A stretch of DNA of 64,000 nucleotides from an uncultured Marinicella sp. (lineage in GTDB: Bacteria > Pseudomonadota > Gammaproteobacteria > Xanthomonadales > Marinicellaceae): the NCBI GenBank assembly GCA_947502595.1, contig CANNAM010000001.1, positions 186,001-250,000 on the forward strand. Reading direction: 5' to 3'. Numbering within the stretch: position 1 is the first letter of the stretch; each line of letters begins with the position of its first letter. Below the pieces are notes generated by a model. The model ran no database searches. It saw only the letters and a list, made by a program, of their open reading frames with translations, and was not told the DNA's origin. This document shows positions 37,501-44,918 of the stretch, in pieces. A program made the translations under genes and the position numbers.

Positions 37501-37765
37501 TGCGCAAGGAGGCATGTCACCTTGGAATGTGATCAAAGCCAGCACCATAGATGGGGCCAAATATATTGGCATGGATGAAGATTTGGGTTCAATCAAAGCC
37601 GGTAAGCTGGCTGATTTAGTGATTCTGAATACCGACCCCTTGCAAGATATTCGCAACAGTGATGACATTGATCAAGTGATGATGAATGGTCGTTTGTATG
37701 ATGCTGCCAGCATGAATCAGACTTACCCTGAAGAAGTGGCGCGAGCCAAATTTTATTTTGAGTGA
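34517..37765 (+). CDS. Exported TolB-like propeller plus amidohydrolase
   Basis: A 1082-residue two-part protein. A signal peptide (MQIRHMLIILSLF..., about 1-22) is followed by a WD40/PD40 beta-propeller (about 35-620) with repeated SPDG blades such as VSPDGRLIVFD, FSPDGTRLAF and WSPDGNYIV. Then comes an amidohydrolase domain (about 660-1070) with the metal motif GIVDVHWHG, EHSIPVG and LLGAHGQREG, ending SIKAGKLADLVIL. The ATG at 34517 has GAGG 6 nt upstream. Similar fusions are annotated as amidohydrolases in marine bacteria, possibly peptide or cyclic-amide hydrolases. It is followed by maiA after 6 nt. Confidence 0.92.
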   Translation: MQIRHMLIILSLFTSFMALAAADPAETKADEKWDVNNPPGEKKMVDINTTTGTWMNVDVSPDGRLIVFDLLGDIYLMPMAGGTAQNITNSMAWDMQAQFSPDGTRLAFTSDQGGGDNIWTMAIDGSDVQPVTDEKFRLLNSPAWSPDGNYIVARKHFTGMRSLGAGEIWMYHKSGGKGIQLNKRPNEQKDLGEPVYTPDGNYVLFSRDSTPGKYFEYSKDSNNQIYEIFAIELATGEIKPWVSGPGGAVRPTPSPDGKSLAFVRRIRNDSALFIQDRESGAIKPIFTGLERDMQETWAIHGVYPTMSWTPDGSGIVFYAKGQIHHIDVATETVKNIPFQVSDQREIRQAVTVKNEVSPEVFEAKMLRWLQHSPAGDVALFQALGHIYTVDLDNGEMQGQPKRLTKQNDHFELYPQFSADGKSIVYTTWHDQKLGTVRLSNLQGRSKVISTKPGHFTNPVISADGKKVVFEADGGGHLTTPLYSHDTGLFLLDLASKKQTKIADSGSNPFFTKDSSRVYFTGRSVTGEVMTSQLQSTDLTGNDKQNHYQGEWITQFKVSPDEQWLAFVQNFQVYVTPFVRSGKHISTGSAAANLPVKNFSEHAGNYINWSQASDALSWSLGPVLYQQKLSERFDFLGGEHTVAADPEAEKVQAEAQSTHITFKVKTDVPQGTVALVGAKIITMEQVDGENLVIDNGVIIINNNRITAVGSADQVQPPSNAEVIDVKGKTIMPGIVDVHWHGPYANGQITPQTNWNAYASLAFGVTTTHNPSADTAAVFSAAELQRAGKIIAPRIYSTGTILYGASHYFTAKVNSLEDAVGHLERMKAAGAFSVKSYNQPRRDQRQQVLEAARQTGLMVVPEGGSLFMHNMTMVIDGHTGIEHSIPVGAIYADVKQLWAATETAYVPTLGVGYGGIWGESYWYDTTDVWKHPLLSKYVPKHVLEPVSIRRTKAPLEDYNHFNNARVATELQNDGVDVLLGAHGQREGLAAHWEMWMFAQGGMSPWNVIKASTIDGAKYIGMDEDLGSIKAGKLADLVILNTDPLQDIRNSDDIDQVMMNGRLYDAASMNQTYPEEVARAKFYFE

Positions 37766-37771
37766 TTTAAT

Positions 37772-38416
37772 ATGTTGAAACTTTACACCTACTGGCGCAG
37801 CACCGCTGCTTACCGTGTACGCATTGCATTGAACTTAAAAGGCTTGGACTACGAGTCTAAGCCGGTACATTTGGTTAAGGATGGAGGCGAGCAACACTTG
37901 CCTGAATACCAAGCTTTGAACCCTCAGGGTTTGGTACCTGCTTTGGTGACTGATGGCGGTGTGGTGATCAACCAGTCGATGGCTATCATGGAATATTTGG
38001 AAACCACTTACCCAGATGTGGCCATCTTGCCTGCTGATGCCATTGGCCAGGCCCAAACCCGAGCCATGGCACAAATGATCGTTTCGGATGTCCATCCTTT
38101 GAATAACTTAAGGGTTTTACAGCTGTTGAAAAAAACCTGGAATCAGACGCAAATAGATGTGTGGTATGCACATTGGATTCATCAAGGATTTGGTGCTTTA
38201 GAACAGATGCTGCAAGGTTCAAATAACAGCTTTATGAACGCCATGTACCCCTGTATTTCAGACATTTGTTTGGTGGCACAGGTCTACAATGCCAACCGCT
38301 TCAATGTGCCTTTGGGTGATTACCCGCGTTTAGTGGACATCAATCAACGCTGTATGGAGTTGCCGGCTTTTAAAGACGCCGCCCCTGAGGCACAATTAGG
38401 GGAAGTTGATGGCTGA
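37772..38416 (+). CDS. maiA: Maleylacetoacetate isomerase (zeta-class GST)
   Basis: MaiA isomerises maleylacetoacetate in tyrosine/homogentisate breakdown, using glutathione. The 214-residue product has the zeta-class active motif YWRSTAAYRVRIALNLKG (the usual SS-C becomes STA, as in many bacterial members). NPQGLVPAL, NQSMAIMEYLE and the C-terminal SDICLVAQVYNANRF are also present. No homogentisate dioxygenase or fumarylacetoacetase gene is adjacent. It overlaps the GNAT gene by 8 nt. Confidence 0.9.
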   Translation: MLKLYTYWRSTAAYRVRIALNLKGLDYESKPVHLVKDGGEQHLPEYQALNPQGLVPALVTDGGVVINQSMAIMEYLETTYPDVAILPADAIGQAQTRAMAQMIVSDVHPLNNLRVLQLLKKTWNQTQIDVWYAHWIHQGFGALEQMLQGSNNSFMNAMYPCISDICLVAQVYNANRFNVPLGDYPRLVDINQRCMELPAFKDAAPEAQLGEVDG

Positions 38417-38873
38417 TGGGGTGATTGAATTGTTGGCCATTGGTCATTCGGGTGAGGTGCAAGGGCTCAGCCAAGATGAAGTGGATTTGCTGCCTGAAAT
38501 GATTCAGGAGGTGGTGTCTCAAATGGTGGATTTTTATGCCGGTGCTGGCTTTCAGGCGCCTTGGGTTGCCTATGTTTCAAAGTTCAATGGTGCTGTTGTT
38601 GGCGGCGGGGCGTTCAAGTCTGCTCCCTACAATGAGCAAGTCGAAATTGCCTATTACACCTTGCCAGAGTTTGAAAACCAAGGCATGGCGACAGGCACTG
38701 CGCAGGCCTTGATCGACTTGGCAATCCAAACCGATGAAGCGTTGAAAGTTGTGGCACAAACACTGCCTGAAAAAAATGCCTCAAATCATATACTGCAAAA
38801 ACTGGGTTTTACTTTTTATGATGTGGTTGACCACCCTCAAGATGGTCCGGTCTGGGAATGGCACCTGTTTTGA
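38409..38873 (+). CDS. GNAT family N-acetyltransferase
   Basis: A 154-residue RimJ/RimL-like GNAT with a conserved acetyl-CoA region: VEIAYYTLPEFENQGMATG (about 77-96), then AQTLPEKNASNHILQKLGF. The ATG at 38409 is used rather than the TTG at 38406. It overlaps maiA by 8 nt, so translation is coupled, though a functional link is not evident. A GGCCCG/CGGGCC inverted pair (38874-38902) separates it from the next gene. Substrate unknown. Confidence 0.87.
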   Translation: MADGVIELLAIGHSGEVQGLSQDEVDLLPEMIQEVVSQMVDFYAGAGFQAPWVAYVSKFNGAVVGGGAFKSAPYNEQVEIAYYTLPEFENQGMATGTAQALIDLAIQTDEALKVVAQTLPEKNASNHILQKLGFTFYDVVDHPQDGPVWEWHLF

Positions 38874-38908
38874 GGCCCGCCAAGCACTGTTGTGATCGGG
38901 CCAATTAA

Positions 38909-40132
38909 ATGACTCAAACCAAGCACTATGATGTGATTGTATTGGGCGCAGGCGCCGCTGGTTTGATGTGTGCATTAACCGCTGGTCAAAAGGGTTTAAA
39001 AGTTTTGCTGCTGGAAAAGTCCAATAAACCAGGTAAAAAAATTCTGATGTCAGGTGGTGGACGATGCAACTTCACCAACCTCTACACTGGGCCTGAAAAC
39101 TTCATTTCTCACAACCCGCATTTTTGCAAATCGGCATTGAGTCGATACACGCCATGGCATTTCATCGAAATGGTTAACAAACACCAAATTCCATACCATG
39201 AGAAAGAATTGGGTCAGTTGTTTTGTGACCGCTCATCCAAAGACATCCTCAATATGCTGTTGGATGAATGTGCGGATGGACAGGTTGAAATCAGGATGAA
39301 CACAGAAATCACTGCAGTGGAGTGTGCAACAACAGTTGCTGTGAGTACTTCTGCTGGTTTGTTTAGCGCTGAACATTTGGTGGTGGCCACTGGTGGTTTA
39401 TCTATTCCTAAGATGGGTGGCTCTGATTTCGGCTACCAGTTGGCCGCACGCTTGGGGTTAACTGTTAAAGCCAAACAAGCGGCTTTGGTGCCTTTTGTGT
39501 TTACCGATCATTATAAAGACTTATTCAGTGCTTTGTCGGGCAGTGCTTTGTCAGTTCATGTCGCATTGCTGGACAATAAATTGGCGCCCAGCTTCCATCA
39601 CCAAATGCTGTTTACACATCGCGGCTTGAGTGGTCCAAGCATATTGCAAATCTCCAGCTATTGGCAATTAGGCATGCGCATTGCTGTCGATTTACTGCCC
39701 GAAATAAATGCTGAAGAAGCAGTGTTGTTGGCCAAGCAGGACAACCCGAATATGTTGTTGAACCAATGGTTCAGCAGCTTAATCAGTAAAAAAGTAGCAC
39801 ATTCTATTCTAAGTCATGAGTTTCCAGACTGGCATGATCAGTCCTTACAAAACCTCAGCGCAGAACAACTGAGCACAGTGGCAAAATTACTCAATGCCTG
39901 GGTGCTTAAACCATCAGGAACTGAAGGTTATCGCACCGCAGAAGTGACATTGGGTGGTGTGGATACTGAGCAGCTGTCATCTAAAACCATGGCATGTATC
40001 AAGCAGCCTAATGTCTATTTTATTGGCGAGGTGGTGGATGTTACTGGTCATTTAGGCGGCTTTAACTTTCAGTGGGCTTGGGCCTCGGGACATGTGGCTG
40101 CACAGGCCATTGCGGCAGTGCATTCGATTTAA
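38909..40132 (+). CDS. YhiN/HI0933-type FAD-dependent oxidoreductase
   Basis: A 407-residue flavoprotein with FAD Rossmann motif VIVLGAGAAGLMCAL, the family-defining KILMSGGGRCNFTN and the C-terminal GEVVDVTGHLGGFNFQWAW. Family members (YhiN, HI0933) are widespread and of uncertain activity. It ends 12 nt before a bidirectional terminator shared with azurin. Confidence 0.93.
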   Translation: MTQTKHYDVIVLGAGAAGLMCALTAGQKGLKVLLLEKSNKPGKKILMSGGGRCNFTNLYTGPENFISHNPHFCKSALSRYTPWHFIEMVNKHQIPYHEKELGQLFCDRSSKDILNMLLDECADGQVEIRMNTEITAVECATTVAVSTSAGLFSAEHLVVATGGLSIPKMGGSDFGYQLAARLGLTVKAKQAALVPFVFTDHYKDLFSALSGSALSVHVALLDNKLAPSFHHQMLFTHRGLSGPSILQISSYWQLGMRIAVDLLPEINAEEAVLLAKQDNPNMLLNQWFSSLISKKVAHSILSHEFPDWHDQSLQNLSAEQLSTVAKLLNAWVLKPSGTEGYRTAEVTLGGVDTEQLSSKTMACIKQPNVYFIGEVVDVTGHLGGFNFQWAWASGHVAAQAIAAVHSI

Positions 40133-40143
40133 ATTTCAGTAAA

Positions 40144-40172
40144 AACAATCCCGGGTCGAGCCCGGGATTGTT
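40144..40172. terminator. Bidirectional terminator between yhiN-type gene and azurin
   Basis: AACAATCCCGGG (40144-40155) and CCCGGGATTGTT (40161-40172) form a perfect 12-bp stem with a 5-nt loop. The five A residues at 40141-40145 give a T-tract for the minus-strand azurin transcript. Plus-strand T content is weaker. Confidence 0.85.
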
Positions 40173-40194
40173 GATGCATCGTCAATGATTGGCT

Positions 40195-40647
40195 TTATTC
40201 TATGATGAACTTACCTTTCATGATGCCCCAATGACCTGGAAAACTACAGAAAAAACTGTAATCAACGTCTTTAGACAAAGCGCTTACATCAAAAGTAATT
40301 GAGGTGCTTTCACCACCGCCAATCACGTCAGTGGCTGCTATGACTTTACTTTGGTCTGCGGGCAAGTAATGGTTGTCCAGTCCGGTAGCCATGCCGGCGG
40401 TGGCAACCGATTGAAGGTCGTCAGTCTGAGTTAAAACCCAGTTATGACCCATGACATTTTTAGCCATGCTGCCAGTGTGATTTAAGGTCAGGTTTACTTT
40501 GCTGCAATCAGCACCTACTGTTAATTCTGTTTGATCAAATCTCATTTGATCATCGCTGTTAATTTCAATGTCGCAAGTTTTTGCGGAAACCGATGATGCA
40601 AGCCCCAAAGAGCAGGCCAACACAGTCAAAGAAATTACTTTTTTCAT
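40195..40647 (-). CDS. azu: Azurin (periplasmic blue copper protein)
   Basis: Azurin is a small periplasmic electron carrier. The 150-residue precursor has a signal peptide (1-22, ending VSA) and a mature N-terminus KTCDIEINSDDQM. Copper ligands are visible: His in MGHNWVL and the Cys-His-Met set in FFCSFPGHWGIMKG. The disulfide pair lies at C25 and the Cys of ADCSK. Electron partners (nitrite reductase, peroxidase) are not in the window. Confidence 0.96.
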   Translation of the reverse strand: MKKVISLTVLACSLGLASSVSAKTCDIEINSDDQMRFDQTELTVGADCSKVNLTLNHTGSMAKNVMGHNWVLTQTDDLQSVATAGMATGLDNHYLPADQSKVIAATDVIGGGESTSITFDVSALSKDVDYSFFCSFPGHWGIMKGKFIIE

Positions 40648-40823
40648 CTTTTTTTCCTCAGGTTATTAAAGATGCCATTAATATATAGATGAATTCTTTG
40701 TTTTCAAGCGTCGAAGTGCCTGAGCACAGTACATTTGATGGGTGTTGTTATAACAATAAAATAACCAGTTGAACGTTGTTAATGACATTTTCTAAAGGGC
40801 CTGGCTTGTGGTAGTATTTATAT

Positions 40824-42473
40824 ATGAGTGCAGTCAAATTTAAATCTCCAATCAGCCGATTAATCCATTGGGCGGAATTAAATCCGCACGGTGTTTACCT
40901 GACTCAACCAATGGGCGATGAGCGCATTGAATACACTTGGAGCCAGGTGTTGGACGAGGTCTCTCGAGTGGCTCAATACTTGGGCCGTTACCCGCGCGGC
41001 AGCCACATTGCCATCATTTCACTTAATTGTGCACATTGGATTATGGCGGATCTGGCCATTCAAATGGCGGGTCATGTGTCCATTCCAATTTATCCGACTG
41101 CTTCCAAGCAAACCATAGCAAAGATATTGCAACATTCGGAGTCCAAGGCGGTGTTCGTGGGCAAGATGTTTGACCCTGATCTGGTGCCTGAATTGTTGCC
41201 TACTCATTGTGATCAGTTGGCCATTTACCAGCCCCATCCAAACATGCCATTTTGGCAGCAATTGATTGACAGCAATCAGCCGTTGAAACAAATTGAGGAT
41301 AATGCCGCTGATGACTTGGTCAGTATAGTTTATACCTCGGGTACCACGGGTGATCCCAAAGGTGTGATGGTTGCTTACCGCGCGGTTCATGCTGCGATGG
41401 ATTTAATTAAAAGCGTCATTGTGGTTAATCCACAAGATCGCTTTGTATCATACTTGCCATTGGCACATGTTGCAGAACGGATGGCTGTACAGTTTGCGGC
41501 GCTGTATCACGGTGCGCATGTGGCTTTTATTCGTTCCTTAGAATCCTTTACTGCAGACGTTAAAACTGCACAGCCCAGTATCTTTTTTGGGGTCCCCAGA
41601 ATTTGGACCAAGATCAAGATGGCGATTGAAGGCAAGCTGGGCGGTGCCAAGGTATTGCATGCTTTATTCAGAATGCCTTTACTGGGTAGGTGGCTGAAAA
41701 AGGCGCTGCTTAAACAGCTGGGGTTTCAAAATGTGCGTTATGCGCTGTGTGCAGCAGCTGCAGTGAATGTTGAGGTGTTGAAATGGTATGGTCAGCTGGG
41801 GTTAAAGCTGAATGAAGCTTACGGCATGTCAGAAACCTGCGGCTTGTCACACATGACTCGGCAAAGTGACACAAAAGTAGGCAGTGTAGGTCGCGTGATT
41901 GAGGGTTGTGAATGCCGCTTATCTGCTGGGGGTGAAATTTTGTTGCGCAACCCCGCGATGATGGACGGTTATTATAAACAGCCTGAGTTAACTGCCCAGA
42001 CCATAGATGCCGAAGGTTGGTTACATACCGGTGATCTCGGTGAAGTTGATGCCGATGGTTTTTTGTATATTACTGGCCGAGTTAAAGACATTTTTAAAAC
42101 CAGTAAAGGTAAATACATCGCACCTTCACCCATTGAGCAGCGGTTTCAGTCGGCTTTAGGTATTGAGCATGTGATGTTGATGGGCAACGGTTTCACCCAA
42201 CCTTTTTTACTGGTTTCTACTTTTGAATCACCGCACGCAAAAGACCCAAGTAATTTAGTCGCTGATTGTAAGCAACAACTGGCGTTGATCAATCCAAAGC
42301 TTGAGGCACATGAACGCCTGAGCCATATATTTATCAGCCATGAAGCGTGGAGCCCAGACAATGGATTGCTCACGCCCACGCTGAAATTAAAACGTGATGC
42401 CATAGAAAAACATTATCATTCGGTGGTTGAAAATGCAATGGCCGCTGCCAAAGATCAAGTGCTATTGATATAA
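40824..42473 (+). CDS. Long-chain acyl-CoA synthetase-like AMP-forming ligase
   Basis: A 549-residue ANL-superfamily enzyme that activates a carboxylate through an acyl-AMP. It has the P-loop-like YTSGTTGDPKGVMVAYRA, the ACS motif NEAYGMSETCGLSH, and GWLHTGDLGEVDADGFLYITGRVKD, with FKTSKGKYIAPSPIE carrying the C-terminal hinge and lysine. The FAA1-like layout suggests medium- to long-chain fatty acids. It would supply substrates to beta-oxidation together with fadH. Confidence 0.9.
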   Translation: MSAVKFKSPISRLIHWAELNPHGVYLTQPMGDERIEYTWSQVLDEVSRVAQYLGRYPRGSHIAIISLNCAHWIMADLAIQMAGHVSIPIYPTASKQTIAKILQHSESKAVFVGKMFDPDLVPELLPTHCDQLAIYQPHPNMPFWQQLIDSNQPLKQIEDNAADDLVSIVYTSGTTGDPKGVMVAYRAVHAAMDLIKSVIVVNPQDRFVSYLPLAHVAERMAVQFAALYHGAHVAFIRSLESFTADVKTAQPSIFFGVPRIWTKIKMAIEGKLGGAKVLHALFRMPLLGRWLKKALLKQLGFQNVRYALCAAAAVNVEVLKWYGQLGLKLNEAYGMSETCGLSHMTRQSDTKVGSVGRVIEGCECRLSAGGEILLRNPAMMDGYYKQPELTAQTIDAEGWLHTGDLGEVDADGFLYITGRVKDIFKTSKGKYIAPSPIEQRFQSALGIEHVMLMGNGFTQPFLLVSTFESPHAKDPSNLVADCKQQLALINPKLEAHERLSHIFISHEAWSPDNGLLTPTLKLKRDAIEKHYHSVVENAMAAAKDQVLLI

Positions 42474-42491
42474 ATTTAACCGAGATAAAAG

Positions 42492-42905
42492 ATGAAAATA
42501 ACAGGAAAATTCGACGTGCAAATGAAACCTTTGGAAAGTTCTTTTGTGGGTCAAAACGGCATCACAGTTTCACGCATGTCAATAGACAAGACATTCAAAG
42601 GGGCATTGAGTGCCCACAGCCAAGGTGAGATGATCAGTGCCGTGACTGAAACACCGGGTTCTGCAGCTTATGTTGCGATTGAGCAGGTCACTGGAACTTT
42701 GTCTGGAAAGTCAGGCAGCTTTGTGTTGCAGCATGCTGGCCGCATGGATCAAGGGGCCGCCAAATTAACCTTAGAAACTGTTCCAGACTCTGCCACTGAT
42801 GAATTACAAGGTTTGCGTGGAACCATGCAAATACGGGTTGAAGAGGGTCAGCACCACTATGATTTCGAGTATGTTTTACCCGAACATAATTGTCGATGTT
42901 ACTAA
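42492..42905 (+). CDS. DUF3224 family protein
   Basis: A 137-residue product that fits the DUF3224 family, a small beta-barrel fold of unknown role. The N-terminus is MKITGKFDVQMKPLESS, followed by ISKDK-like MSIDKTFKGALSAHSQGEM and EQVTGTLSGKSGSFVLQHAG. It lies 18 nt after the ligase gene on the same strand. It ends in CRCY, which is not a family feature. Confidence 0.82.
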   Translation: MKITGKFDVQMKPLESSFVGQNGITVSRMSIDKTFKGALSAHSQGEMISAVTETPGSAAYVAIEQVTGTLSGKSGSFVLQHAGRMDQGAAKLTLETVPDSATDELQGLRGTMQIRVEEGQHHYDFEYVLPEHNCRCY

Positions 42906-42927
42906 ATAGCTGGTCAATGAAATTGTG

Positions 42928-43182
42928 TTACTGATTCTTGGGTGGTTTGGTTGGCTGCTCTGAGGGTTTTTCTGGTACTGGGTCAAAGCCACCTTCACAC
43001 ATAGGCTGACAACGCGCCAACCTTTTGATACCCAAGTAAAAGCCTTTGAATACACCAAACCTACGCACTGCTTCAATCATGTACTCAGAACAGCTGGGAT
43101 GGAATCGACAGCGATTACCTAACAATGGACTGATTATGTATTGATAGCCACGCAAAATTGAAATGAATATGCTTCTAATCAT
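42928..43182 (-). CDS. yidD: Membrane protein insertion efficiency factor YidD
   Basis: An 84-residue member of the YidD family, which aids YidC/Sec-dependent membrane protein insertion. It shows the amphipathic N-terminus, [20 protein letters not shown] and [17 protein letters not shown], with GGFDPVP. It is normally found between rnpA and yidC; here it stands alone, convergent to the DUF3224 gene. A proline/lysine-rich tail follows the core. Confidence 0.94.
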   Translation of the reverse strand: MIRSIFISILRGYQYIISPLLGNRCRFHPSCSEYMIEAVRRFGVFKGFYLGIKRLARCQPMCEGGFDPVPEKPSEQPTKPPKNQ

Positions 43183-43267
43183 GAATAATGGTTGCTCATT
43201 GCTCCAGTTTCAGGTATAAAGTTCGCCTTAAATTTTAAGTAATTCAGTGCCTGTTTAACTACATTCA

Positions 43268-43295
43268 TTGAAAAACTTAAGTCAGTCCATATTTT
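43268..43295 (+). promoter_or_regulatory. Predicted dksA promoter
   Basis: TTGAAA (43268-43273), 16 nt, TATTTT (43290-43295), then a GC-rich GCACGCGCC stretch. It is about 40 nt before the dksA start and is followed by a short CGCG/CGCG inverted pair in the leader. Pattern-based only. Confidence 0.35.
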
Positions 43296-43337
43296 AGCAC
43301 GCGCCGTTTTAACGCGAAGTATTAAAGGAGATAAAAA

Positions 43338-43796
43338 ATGGCAGAAAGAAGTATCAATGATTTGCCCGCAGATTATGTTCCAAAGATGGATTTGCCTGAA
43401 GATTATGTGCCAAGCAAAAAAGAAGAATACATGTCGGACATGCAATTGGAGTACTTCCGCCGCAGAATTTTGCAGTGGAAAGAAGATTTGTTGAAAGAAT
43501 CCAACGAAACCATAGCCAACCTTAAGTCAGAAGCCAGAGACATCAGCGATGAAGCTGAAAGGGCGTCTCGAGAAACTGAAAATACTTTTGAGCTCAGAAC
43601 CCGTGACCGATACCGTAAATTGTTGAAAAAAATCAACAAAGCTCTGGATCGTTTCAAGACCGGGGATTATGGTTATTGTGAAGAAACGGATGAGGAAATT
43701 GGCTTGCCAAGGCTGATTGCCAGACCGATTGCGACCTTGTGTATTGATGCGCAAGAACGATGGGAATTGAAACAAAAAATCACCAAAGAAGGATAA
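43338..43796 (+). CDS. dksA: RNA polymerase-binding factor DksA, two-cysteine (C-T-C-A) type
   Basis: DksA enters the RNA polymerase secondary channel and, with ppGpp, controls rRNA, ribosomal protein and amino-acid promoters. The 152-residue product has an N-terminal lead, a long coiled coil (about 35-108) and a globular end. E. coli zinc ligands C114, C117, C135 and C138 correspond here to C114, T117, C135 and A138 (YGYCEETDEE, ATLCIDAQE), the pattern recalled for zinc-independent DksA2 of Pseudomonas. At the coiled-coil tip, the motif D71-x-x-D74-x-A76 reads D71, E74, A76. An AAAGGAGA ribosome-binding sequence precedes the ATG. prfB follows after 3 nt. Confidence 0.92.
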   Translation: MAERSINDLPADYVPKMDLPEDYVPSKKEEYMSDMQLEYFRRRILQWKEDLLKESNETIANLKSEARDISDEAERASRETENTFELRTRDRYRKLLKKINKALDRFKTGDYGYCEETDEEIGLPRLIARPIATLCIDAQERWELKQKITKEG

Positions 43797-43799
43797 TCG

Positions 43800-44895
43800 A
43801 TGGAAATAGCTCCACAAGTAGCTCAATTAGATGACTTCCAACAGCGCACTGACGCGCTGTGGAGGTATCTTTGACTATGAAAACAAGAAAGAACGTTTAG
43901 AAGAAGTCAATTTAACCATGGAAGATCCTGATGTATGGAATGATCAGGACAAAGCCCAAGCCCTCAGTAAAGAACGCTCAGCACTGGATCACATCGTCAG
44001 CACCATTGATGACCTCAAAGCCGGTATTGCAGACGCCAAAGAATTTTTGCAAATGGCCAATGAGGAAGAAGACCAAGACAGTTTGCAGGAAGTACTGGGC
44101 ATGATAGCTGAATTGGAAAGCAAGATTGAAAAACTTGAATTCCAAAAGATGTTCTCAGGTCCTATGGATGCCAACAACGCGTTTGTAGACATCCAGGCAG
44201 GTTCTGGTGGCACCGAGGCACAGGATTGGTCTGAAATGCTGTTGCGCATGTACCTGCGCTGGATTGAGTCACGAGGCTGGAAGGCTGAATTGATCGAAGT
44301 CTCAGCAGGTGATGTAGCGGGCATTAAATCTGCCACCATCAAAGTAGATGGCGAGTATGCTTATGGTTGGTTAAGAACCGAAATTGGGGTCCATCGCTTG
44401 GTCAGAAAATCACCGTTTGATTCCAGTAATAAACGCCACACCAGTTTCGCTGCGGTGTTTGTTTCGCCAGAAATTGATGACAGCTACGATGTGGACATAG
44501 ATCCGTCTGATTTGAGAATTGATGTGTACCGTTCTTCAGGCGCTGGTGGACAACACGTCAACAAAACCGAATCTGCGGTAAGGATTACCCACGTACCCAC
44601 CAATACCGTGGTACAGTGTCAAAACGGTCGATCCCAGCACCAAAATAAAGCCACTGCTATGCAACAGCTGAAGGCCAAGCTGTATGAGCTGGAAATGCAA
44701 AAACGCAGTGAAGAGTCGCAATCCATGGAAGAAACCAAATCGGACATTGGCTGGGGCAGCCAAATTCGATCCTATGTATTGGACCAATCACGCATCAAAG
44801 ATTTAAGAACGGGTGTGGAAAACACCAACACCCAGTCTGTGTTAGATGGTAACCTTGATAAATTCATCGAAGCCAGCTTGAAACAAGGCTTATAA
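43800..44895 (+). CDS. prfB: Peptide chain release factor 2 (programmed +1 frameshift)
   Basis: RF2 reads UGA and UAA stop codons. The gene is in two frames. Zero-frame ATG 43800 runs 24 codons ([20 protein letters not shown] at the start) to CTT TGA at 43869-43874. A +1 slip skips T43872 and resumes at GAC 43873, continuing to 44895. The product is 364 residues (E. coli 365). It shows the codon-recognition SPF in [11 protein letters not shown] and the catalytic GGQ in [12 protein letters not shown]. Annotation from the ATG-like codon at 43831 would give a false N-terminus. It is tightly linked with dksA and lysS. Confidence 0.97.
43861..43875 (+). promoter_or_regulatory. prfB autoregulatory frameshift site
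   Basis: GGAGG (43861-43865), TAT, then CTT TGA C: a Shine-Dalgarno-like stimulator placed 3 nt before the slippery CTT and an in-frame UGA. This is the classical RF2 site; scarce RF2 slows decoding of UGA and favours the +1 slip. The stimulator differs by a base from the E. coli AGGGGG. Confidence 0.96.
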
Positions 44896-44918
44896 CCAAT
44901 ATTGAAACATTAAATACC

